A DNA stretch of 8,727 nt, from NCBI GenBank assembly GCA_900551975.1, contig URYA01000058.1, positions 1-8,727 of the forward strand, read 5' to 3'. Positions 1 through 5,305 of the stretch are shown one piece after another. Origin of the DNA: an uncultured Collinsella sp. (GTDB taxonomy: Bacteria > Actinomycetota > Coriobacteriia > Coriobacteriales > Coriobacteriaceae). Below the pieces are notes generated by a model. The model was not told where the DNA came from. It worked only from the letters and a program-made list of their open reading frames with translations, and searched no databases. Every line of letters begins with the position of its first letter. The stretch's first letter is position 1. The position numbers and the translations under genes are program-made.

Positions 1-50
1 AACAAAAGAGAGGGGGCCCCCGTCGCAAAAGACCGGGTGCCCCCTCTCAT
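1..50 (-). terminator. Intrinsic terminator downstream of pepD
   Basis: On the minus strand, about 55 bases after the pepD stop, a G+C-rich hairpin is followed by a T-rich run. The outer stem pairs bases 8-17 with 39-48 (GAGAGGGGGC against GCCCCCTCTC). After one mismatch the pairing continues through bases 19-22 with 34-37, leaving a loop of about 11 nt. The minus-strand bases after the stem read TTTTGTT. This is the classical Rho-independent layout and suits the end of the pepD transcript. Read on the plus strand, the stem is followed by ATAATG, so it is a terminator in the minus direction only. Confidence 0.88.
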
Positions 51-66
51 AATGTCATTTGCAATC

Positions 67-97
67 CGCTAGCACGTGGCTCGGACTGCTGCTAGCG
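67..97. repeat. 8-bp inverted repeat between the pepD stop and its terminator
   Basis: CGCTAGCA at 67-74 is matched by TGCTAGCG at 90-97, separated by 15 bases. Each arm contains the self-complementary hexamer GCTAGC. It could fold as a small hairpin in the pepD 3' UTR just before the main terminator, perhaps helping to stabilise the transcript end. No T-run follows it, so it is not called a terminator. Function unknown. Confidence 0.4.
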
Positions 98-103
98 CAA
101 CCT

Positions 104-1561
104 TTACGCAGCGAGGCGCTTGAGGACGTCGATGAGCAGCTCGTAGAAGCGCTCGGCAGAAGCGAGCTCCATGCTCTCGTCCGGGGTGTGGACATCGGAG
201 AGCGTCGGGCCCACGGCGATGGCGTCCAGGCCGTGCAGGGCCTCGGCAAACAGGCCGCACTCAAGGCCGGCGTGAATGGACTCGATGCGCAGCTCGGAGC
301 CAAAGAGCTCGCGATAGCTCTCGACAAAGACGTCGCGGACCGGCGAATGCTCGGCATAGCTCCAGCCGGGATACTCGAACTCAAACTTGGCGTCGAAGCC
401 CAGGACATCGGCCAGCGTCTGCAGACGGTCCTTGAACTCGTTCTGCAGCGAGGTGATCGAGGAGCGCGGGGACAGCATGATCTTGACCTCGTCGTCAGAA
501 GTGGCAACCACACCGATGTTGGAGGACACCTCGACGGAGCCGTCGGTGGCGACGTTGCGGCGAATCACGCCGTTAGGGGCAAGGCGCAGGGCGCGGATGA
601 GGGCAAGCGCAGACTTCTGGTCCATGGCCTCGACCTCGGTGTCGTCGGCAATCTCGACGGTGCAGGTAAAGCCGGGGTCGAAGACCTCGAGCTCGGCGGT
701 GACGTCGGCGATGATGCCCTTTGCGATCTGGGCCGCGGCCTCGGCGGCAGCGTGGTCGGCGTAGACCAGCTCGGCCTTGCACTCACGGTTGATGGCGTTG
801 TCCTTGGTGCCACCGTTAAAGCTAACGATGGCGGGCTCGCCGGCAACCATCAGGCGGTCGATGATGCGGGCCATGATGAGGTTGCCGTTGCCGCGCTCCA
901 GGTGGATATCACTGCCGGAGTGACCGCCCAGCAGGCCGGAGATGTCAAGCGTGAGGGTGCTACCGGTCTTATGCTCGCGCGCGATCGGGCAGGTGTAGGT
1001 AACGACGACGCCGCCGGCGCAGCTGACGGTGGCAACGCCCTCTTCCTCGGAGTCAAGGTTAATCATGGTGCGGGCGCTAATCTGGGACTTGTCGAGCGTC
1101 TCGGCGCCGACCAGGCCAGTCTCCTCGTCGGTGGTGAATACGCACTCGAGGGCCGGATGAGCAATCGAATCGTCGTTGAGCACGGTAAGCATAAGCGCGA
1201 CGGCGATACCGTTGTCGGCGCCCAGGGTGGTGCCGTTAGCGGTGAGGACGCCGTCCTTGACGACCAGGTCGATACCATCGGTCGTAAAGTCGTGCTCAAC
1301 GGAGCCCAGCTTGTCGCACACCATGTCGATATGGCCCTGCAGCATCACGGTCGGGGCATTCTCGGCACCGGCAGATGCGGACTTGCGAATGATGACGTTG
1401 TAGACCTCGTCCTGGTACACATCGAGGCCGCGCTCCTTGGCAAACGCAACCAGGAAATCGCTGATGCCCTTCTCGTTGCCAGACCCGCGGGGAATCGCGC
1501 TGACCTCCTCAAAGAAATGGAACAGCTGGGCAGGCTCGTAGCCGGTGATCTTGTAGTCCAT
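104..1561 (-). CDS. pepD: Aminoacyl-histidine dipeptidase (PepD, M20C metallopeptidase)
   Basis: This cytosolic di-zinc exopeptidase cleaves Xaa-His dipeptides such as carnosine and other unspecific dipeptides, releasing amino acids at the end of peptide breakdown. The protein is 485 aa, the usual length for PepD. The expected residues are visible: His77 and Asp79 in QGHIDMV, Asp116 in GADNG, Glu146-Glu147 in DEETG, Asp170 in NLDSEE and His458 in SDVHTP. Each sits three positions before its counterpart in characterised Vibrio/E. coli-type PepD (80, 82, 119, 149, 150, 173, 461). From family knowledge, Asp79 and Glu146 are catalytic and the rest bind metal. The lid domain lies at roughly residues 185-390. 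The ATG at 1561 is chosen because AAGGAGG lies 4 nt upstream. An in-frame extension to 1666 lacks a ribosome site. The gene stands alone between its own terminator and the clpC 3' hairpin. M20C substrate range varies, so the exact dipeptides are unproven. Confidence 0.95.
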   Translation of the reverse strand: MDYKITGYEPAQLFHFFEEVSAIPRGSGNEKGISDFLVAFAKERGLDVYQDEVYNVIIRKSASAGAENAPTVMLQGHIDMVCDKLGSVEHDFTTDGIDLVVKDGVLTANGTTLGADNGIAVALMLTVLNDDSIAHPALECVFTTDEETGLVGAETLDKSQISARTMINLDSEEEGVATVSCAGGVVVTYTCPIAREHKTGSTLTLDISGLLGGHSGSDIHLERGNGNLIMARIIDRLMVAGEPAIVSFNGGTKDNAINRECKAELVYADHAAAEAAAQIAKGIIADVTAELEVFDPGFTCTVEIADDTEVEAMDQKSALALIRALRLAPNGVIRRNVATDGSVEVSSNIGVVATSDDEVKIMLSPRSSITSLQNEFKDRLQTLADVLGFDAKFEFEYPGWSYAEHSPVRDVFVESYRELFGSELRIESIHAGLECGLFAEALHGLDAIAVGPTLSDVHTPDESMELASAERFYELLIDVLKRLAA

Positions 1562-1565
1562 GGTG

Positions 1566-1572
1566 CCTCCTT
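1566..1572 (-). promoter_or_regulatory. Ribosome binding site of pepD
   Basis: The minus strand reads AAGGAGG, then CACC, then ATG. It is a full Shine-Dalgarno match with a short 4-nt spacer. It fixes the pepD start at 1561 rather than at the upstream in-frame ATG at 1666. Confidence 0.85.
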
Positions 1573-1605
1573 GGCGCAACTGGTTAGACAATAAGACATG
1601 CGACT

Positions 1606-1634
1606 TGTATATTCCCAGACTTCGTTTGCATAAA
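1606..1634 (-). promoter_or_regulatory. Weak candidate sigma-70-type promoter for pepD
   Basis: On the minus strand a -35-like TTTATG (1629-1634) lies 17 nt before a -10-like TATACA (1606-1611). This would give a leader of about 38 nt. The -35 matches only 3 of 6 consensus bases and the -10 matches 4 of 6, so it is a best guess for the 214-bp gap rather than a firm call. The gap must hold some promoter if the hairpin behind clpC terminates. Confidence 0.3.
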
Positions 1635-1670
1635 CCAGTCGAAAACGCCGAGCGTTCTCGCATCATCGGC

Positions 1671-1698
1671 TAACGGTGGACCGTATAGCGTAACGGTC
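1671..1698. repeat. Cluster of TAACGGT / ACCGT half-sites upstream of pepD
   Basis: TAACGGT occurs directly repeated at 1671-1677 and 1691-1697. Between them, GACCGT (1679-1684) forms an inverted pair with ACGGTC (1693-1698). Three copies of one 5-base core within 28 bp, upstream of the candidate pepD promoter, resemble a regulator binding site, but no regulator is identified. The match is short and could be chance. Confidence 0.3.
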
Positions 1699-1718
1699 AC
1701 AATCACCGCAGCTCTACA

Positions 1719-1750
1719 AATCGAGGCGCCCTTGCCAGAGCGCCTCGATT
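1719..1750 (-). terminator. Probable terminator downstream of clpC
   Basis: A perfect 11-bp stem, AATCGAGGCGC (1719-1729) against GCGCCTCGATT (1740-1750), encloses a 10-nt loop 25 bases after the clpC stop. On the minus strand the stem runs into TTTG, so the T-tract is short. It is a likely clpC transcript end, possibly leaky, which would let some clpC transcripts read into pepD. Confidence 0.6.
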
Positions 1751-1775
1751 GAGCGTATCAAATTGTCGCCACGCC

Positions 1776-4418
1776 CTACAGCGCGCCGGAGCCAGCTTGC
1801 ATCATACCGCCGGGGCCCGATGTCACGCCACTACTCACAGGCGCAGCGTTTCCGGTGTGCGGCGCTGCCGGAGCGGTATCGCCGCCGAGCGTGCCCGCCG
1901 GACGCGGTGCCGGGATCTCGCCCGCACCATGGCTAAAGACAAACTTGCCGTCGGCCACATCGCACAGGACGGTATCGCCACTGCCCCACTCGCCGGCCAG
2001 CAGCTCCTCGGACAACGGGTCCTCAATGAGCTTTTGGATGGCGCGGCGCAGCGGACGCGCACCGTTGGTGAGGTCGGTGCCCTCGGCCACAATCTTGTCG
2101 TAGGCCGCATCGGTGAGCTTGATGTTCATGCCGTTGGCAATCAGGCGCTGGCGCAGGTCGTCCACCAGCAGGTGAGCAATCTTGGTCAGGTTCTCGCCCG
2201 AAAGCTTCTGGAACACCACGATGTCATCGATACGGTTGAGCAGCTCGGGGCGGAACAGGCGCTTGAGCTCGCCCATCGCACGGCCGCGGATCTCGCTCGA
2301 CGTGAGACCCTGCTCGCCGGTGGTGCCAAAGCCCACGCTCGCATCCTGCGCGATCTCGCGGGCGCCCACGTTGGACGTCATGATAATCACGGTGTTGCGG
2401 AAATCGACCGTCTTGCCCTGGCTATCGGTCAGGCGGCCCTCCTCCAGCACCTGTAGCAAGATGTTGAAGATATCAGGGTGCGCCTTCTCGATCTCGTCGA
2501 ACAGCACGACCGAGTACGGATGACGGCGAACAGCCTTGGTGAGCTGGCCGCCCTCGTCGTGACCCACGTAACCCGGAGGGCTACCGATAAGCTTGGAGAC
2601 CTCGAACTCGCTGCCAAACTCCGACATGTCGAAGCTGATGAGCGCGTCCTTGCTGCCAAAGAGATACTCGGCGAGCGTCTTGGCAAGCTCGGTCTTGCCC
2701 GTACCGGTGGGGCCCAGGAAGATAAAGCTGCCGCCGGGGCGGCGCGGGTCCTTGAGCGGCGAGCGGCTGCGGCGCACGGCCTTGGCAACGGCCTCGACGG
2801 CCTCATCCTGACCGATGATGCGCGTCTTGAGCACGCTTTCGGCCTGCAGCAGGCGGCGACTCTCACTCTCGGTGAGCGAGGACACCGGCACGCCCGAGGT
2901 CACGGACACGATGTCGGCAATCTGGGAGACATCGATGGTGAGCGGACTGGCGTCGAGCTCGGCCGTCCAGGCAGCCTTGGCCTCGGCGAGCTCAATCTCG
3001 GCGGCTTTCTGCTGCTCGGTGATCTCGGCGGCCTTGTTCATGTCGTCGCTCTCGGTGGCCTCCTGTGCGGCAGCCTTGAGCTCCTCGATGCGATGTTCGG
3101 CCTCGCGCACCGGCTCGGGCGCGCGGTTGGCGGCAATGCGGGCGCGGGCACCGGCCTCGTCGATGAGGTCGATGGCCTTATCGGGCAGGAAGCGGTCCTG
3201 AATGTAGCGGTTGGAGAGGTTCGCGGCGGCCTCGATAGCACCCTGTGTGTAACGCACATGGTGGTGCTCCTCGTAGCGCGGCTTGAGCGCGGTCAGGATC
3301 TTGACCGTGTCCTCGACGCTCGGCTCCTCGACATCGATGGTCTGGAAGCGACGCTCAAAGGCCGGATCCTTGGTGAGGTACTTACGGAACTCCTCGGCCG
3401 TGGTGGCACCGATGATCTGAAAAGCACCGCGCGCGAGCACGGGCTTGAGCATGGAGCTTGCATCGATGGATCCCTCGGCAGAACCGGCACCGATGATGGT
3501 GTGCATCTCGTCGATAAACAGGATGACGTCGTCGGCTTCGGTTGCCTCCTGGATCACGTTCTTGAGGCGCTCCTCGAACTCACCGCGATACTTGGCGCCC
3601 GCGACAAGACCCGGCAGATCGAGCGTCCAGATGTTCTGGTTCATAAGGTTCTCGGGCACGTTGCCGGCAGCGATCTGCTGTGCCAGGCCCTCGACGATGG
3701 CCGTCTTGCCCACGCCGGGGTCACCCAAGATAAGCGGGTTGTTCTTGGTGCGGCGCGAAAGGATCTCCATCATGCGCTGGACTTCCTTTTCGCGACCGAT
3801 CACGGGGTCGAGCTTACCGTCGCGTGCCTTCTGCGTAAGGTTGGTGGCGAACTGCTTGAGCGTGTCGGTGCCGCTCCCCTTTTGCTGAGAGGCATCCGAG
3901 CCGCTAAAGAACGGCAGGCCCGCACCGGGACGACCAGCGCCAGCGCCAGCGAGCGGACGCTTCTTGTCCTGATCCTTGGCAGTGAGCTTTTCGATGGCCT
4001 TTTTAATGGAAGCAGACGACACGCCCAGGCGCATGAGGATGTCCATGGCCATGCCGTTGCCCTCTTCGACGATGCCGATCAGCAAGTGCTCGGTCGAAAC
4101 GTAGGTCTGGTTGTTCTCGCGTGCCACGCGGAAGGAGCGCTCCATCACGCTGATGACGAGCGGCGTAAAGGCGAGCTTGGCAGCCTCGGTCTCCTCGCTG
4201 GGCTCGGGAACCGTGGTCTGGACCTCTTTGAGGGTATCCATGATGTCATCATAGGAGATGTCGAGCGAACGCAGCGCCTCGGCGGCAATGCCCTCGTCCT
4301 CCTTGGCAAGCGCGAGCAGCAGGTGCTCGGTGCCCACCTTATTTGAATGAAGATCGAGCGCTTCTTGCTTGGCCATGGACATGACCTTACGCGCACGATC
4401 GGTAAAACGGTCTAACAT
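1776..4418 (-). CDS. clpC: ATP-dependent Clp protease ATP-binding subunit ClpC
   Basis: This Hsp100 AAA+ unfoldase forms hexamers that unfold cytosolic substrates and feed them to ClpP. At 880 aa it is full length for ClpC. The order is two Clp N-repeats (about 1-145); a Gly/Ala/Pro-rich linker (about 150-190); AAA-1 with Walker A GDPGVGKT (232-239) and Walker B VILFIDE (298-304); a short coiled-coil middle domain (about 430-490); and AAA-2 with GPTGTGKT (569-576), VVLFDEIEKA (637-646) and sensor-2 GARPLRR (786-792). VGF at 695-697 fits the ClpP-docking loop. The short middle domain separates it from ClpB, and the N-domain and docking loop fit ClpC. The last 50 residues are a low-complexity Ala/Gly/Pro tail. 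The ATG at 4418 has AGAGGA 6 nt upstream and yields the canonical MLDRFTDRAR start. An in-frame ATG at 4496 would add 26 basic residues. No ctsR, mcsA, mcsB or clpP is adjacent. Confidence 0.96.
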   Translation of the reverse strand: MLDRFTDRARKVMSMAKQEALDLHSNKVGTEHLLLALAKEDEGIAAEALRSLDISYDDIMDTLKEVQTTVPEPSEETEAAKLAFTPLVISVMERSFRVARENNQTYVSTEHLLIGIVEEGNGMAMDILMRLGVSSASIKKAIEKLTAKDQDKKRPLAGAGAGRPGAGLPFFSGSDASQQKGSGTDTLKQFATNLTQKARDGKLDPVIGREKEVQRMMEILSRRTKNNPLILGDPGVGKTAIVEGLAQQIAAGNVPENLMNQNIWTLDLPGLVAGAKYRGEFEERLKNVIQEATEADDVILFIDEMHTIIGAGSAEGSIDASSMLKPVLARGAFQIIGATTAEEFRKYLTKDPAFERRFQTIDVEEPSVEDTVKILTALKPRYEEHHHVRYTQGAIEAAANLSNRYIQDRFLPDKAIDLIDEAGARARIAANRAPEPVREAEHRIEELKAAAQEATESDDMNKAAEITEQQKAAEIELAEAKAAWTAELDASPLTIDVSQIADIVSVTSGVPVSSLTESESRRLLQAESVLKTRIIGQDEAVEAVAKAVRRSRSPLKDPRRPGGSFIFLGPTGTGKTELAKTLAEYLFGSKDALISFDMSEFGSEFEVSKLIGSPPGYVGHDEGGQLTKAVRRHPYSVVLFDEIEKAHPDIFNILLQVLEEGRLTDSQGKTVDFRNTVIIMTSNVGAREIAQDASVGFGTTGEQGLTSSEIRGRAMGELKRLFRPELLNRIDDIVVFQKLSGENLTKIAHLLVDDLRQRLIANGMNIKLTDAAYDKIVAEGTDLTNGARPLRRAIQKLIEDPLSEELLAGEWGSGDTVLCDVADGKFVFSHGAGEIPAPRPAGTLGGDTAPAAPHTGNAAPVSSGVTSGPGGMMQAGSGAL

Positions 4419-4424
4419 GCTAGT

Positions 4425-4430
4425 TCCTCT
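4425..4430 (-). promoter_or_regulatory. Ribosome binding site of clpC
   Basis: The minus strand reads AGAGGA, then ACTAGC, then ATG at 4418. The spacing is ideal and supports the MLDRF start over the upstream in-frame ATG at 4496, which has no Shine-Dalgarno. The site sits between two direct copies of ACTAGC. Confidence 0.75.
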
Positions 4431-4455
4431 TAGACGAGCTAGTTTTTTCAAACGC

Positions 4456-4481
4456 AAAGCGCCGCCCCGCGGCAGCGCTTT
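4456..4481 (-). promoter_or_regulatory. Strong hairpin in the clpC leader
   Basis: On the minus strand, AAAGCGCTGCC pairs with GGCGGCGCTTT (one G-U wobble) around a 4-nt GCGG loop, giving an 11-bp stem. It lies 37 nt before the clpC start and just downstream of the candidate promoter, so it should be near the 5' end of the mRNA. No T-run follows on either strand, which argues against an intrinsic terminator. Possible roles are 5' mRNA stabilisation or folding-dependent control of translation; both are inference. Confidence 0.55.
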
Positions 4482-4500
4482 GGTCTCTTTACCCATATGG

Positions 4501-4530
4501 AGTATATGTTAACAGCTGGAGGAATATCTA
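4501..4530 (-). promoter_or_regulatory. Candidate sigma-70-type promoter of clpC
   Basis: On the minus strand a -10 TATACT (4501-4506, 5 of 6 consensus bases) follows a -35-like TAGATA (4525-4530, 4 of 6) after an 18-nt spacer. Transcription would start near 4494-4496, giving a leader of about 76 nt that opens with the hairpin. No CtsR-type tandem GGTCAAA heptads, HAIR element or CIRCE element is visible, so heat-shock control is not evident from the sequence. Confidence 0.5.
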
Positions 4531-4562
4531 TAAACCCGGCTCACATGAATGCAGGTTATGAC

Positions 4563-4590
4563 CGCATCGCGGGACTCACCGCGCGATGCG
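4563..4590 (-). other. Perfect 9-bp hairpin behind the tetR gene
   Basis: CGCATCGCG (4563-4571) and CGCGATGCG (4582-4590) form a perfect stem with a 10-nt loop, starting about 25 bases past the tetR stop. On the minus strand it is followed by GTCATAACC, with no T-run. It may mark the 3' end of the activase-tetR transcript or assist Rho-type termination, but a standard intrinsic terminator is not supported. Confidence 0.5.
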
Positions 4591-4661
4591 CGACGGGCGC
4601 CCCGCAAGAGAAACCCTAGACGTCTTTCACCACGTCGGGACTCGTCGCACGCGATGCGCGA
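4570..4661. repeat. Imperfect direct repeat straddling the tetR stop codon
   Basis: CGGGACTC is followed by CGCGATGCGCGA in two places. The first copy is 4570-4577 plus 4582-4593 (4-nt gap), and the second is 4636-4643 plus 4650-4661 (6-nt gap). One copy lies in the 3' untranslated region and the other within the last codons of tetR. This suggests a small local duplication that touched the C-terminus of the regulator. The hairpin arm at 4563-4571 accompanies only the first copy. Confidence 0.55.
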
Positions 4662-5305
4662 TAGGCATCGGCCTCCTTGGAGACGCGTTCGAGCAGCTCG
4701 GATGTATCGACGCCCTCGACTTGCGCGACCGTTTCAACCGTCTGCATGGCGACCGCCCTCAGGTACGCGCACGCGCTGTCCCCCAGCTGCTCGAGGTCTA
4801 TCTCCTCGCCGCCCTCCCGGGCAAAGCCGACCGCCATCACAAAGCCCATGATGCCCGAGACCAGAAAGCCCACCGCAAAGCTCGAATCTGCCTTGAGCTC
4901 TTCTCCGTCGGGGTGGACGATCTCTCTCACGCGGTCGATGATGATCGTATGGATGCCCTGCTCGACCTGCTCGGCGGCACCCGCCCTCATGGTGATGACG
5001 ATGCGCCGCAGCAGGCAGCGGACGTCGCGCCGGTCGAACGCCGAAAGGTCGCCCTCGCTCGAAAAATGCCAGAGGGCATCGGTGATGAGCTCGTTATCCT
5101 GCAGCAGCTGGGCTATGGCGATGGCGACGAGTTCATCGAAATCGTGAAAATAGTAGTAAAACGTTCCGCGATTGCACTGGGCGGCGCGGGTCACCTCGCC
5201 AACCGACAGCTCGAAGATGCTGCTGTTCTCGATGAGCTCCCAAAACGCCTCGATGATACGGGTGCGTGCATCGGGCGCATCGGCGTCCTTACGCGGTCTC
5301 GCCAT
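4616..5305 (-). CDS. TetR/AcrR-family transcriptional regulator
   Basis: This is a predicted DNA-binding repressor of 229 aa, normal for the family. The N-terminal domain begins MARPRK. It shows a helix-turn-helix at about residues 34-55 with the characteristic CNRGTFYYYFHDFDEL recognition-helix and helix-4 pattern (44-59). The C-terminal two-thirds is the ligand and dimer domain, with a hydrophobic helix around 142-162 (AVGFLVSGIMGFVMAVGF); its ligand cannot be read from the sequence. The gene overlaps the end of the upstream activase gene by 17 bp, so the two are probably co-transcribed and translationally coupled. The regulator may control that operon or an acyl-CoA-type substrate response (inference). 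The ATG at 5305 is preferred because it gives the usual MARPRK start. A GTG at 5314, with AGGGG 4 nt upstream, would add three residues and cannot be excluded. The tail beyond about residue 215 is unconserved-looking and overlaps a repeat. Confidence 0.88.
   Translation of the reverse strand: MARPRKDADAPDARTRIIEAFWELIENSSIFELSVGEVTRAAQCNRGTFYYYFHDFDELVAIAIAQLLQDNELITDALWHFSSEGDLSAFDRRDVRCLLRRIVITMRAGAAEQVEQGIHTIIIDRVREIVHPDGEELKADSSFAVGFLVSGIMGFVMAVGFAREGGEEIDLEQLGDSACAYLRAVAMQTVETVAQVEGVDTSELLERVSKEADAYRASRATSPDVVKDV

Noticed and set aside
59..1594. 511-codon open frame on the plus strand opposite pepD
   Set aside because: It is an antisense shadow of a G+C-rich gene. The translation has no recognisable motifs, while the minus-strand frame has every PepD active-site residue.
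1562..1666. 35-residue N-terminal extension of PepD from an ATG at 1666
   Set aside because: No ribosome site, and family-like sequence begins only at 1561, directly after a full AAGGAGG.
2478..4346. 622-codon open frame on the plus strand opposite clpC
   Set aside because: Leu/Gly/Asp/Val-rich low-information translation typical of antisense frames; the opposite strand encodes complete ClpC.
4456..4481. The clpC leader hairpin as an intrinsic terminator for tetR
   Set aside because: No T-run follows on the minus strand (GCGTTTGAAAAAAC) or on the plus strand, and it lies downstream of the probable clpC promoter.
4419..4615. CtsR, HAIR or CIRCE heat-shock operator upstream of clpC
   Set aside because: Read through on both strands; no tandem GGTCAAA-type heptads or the other consensus inverted repeats are present.
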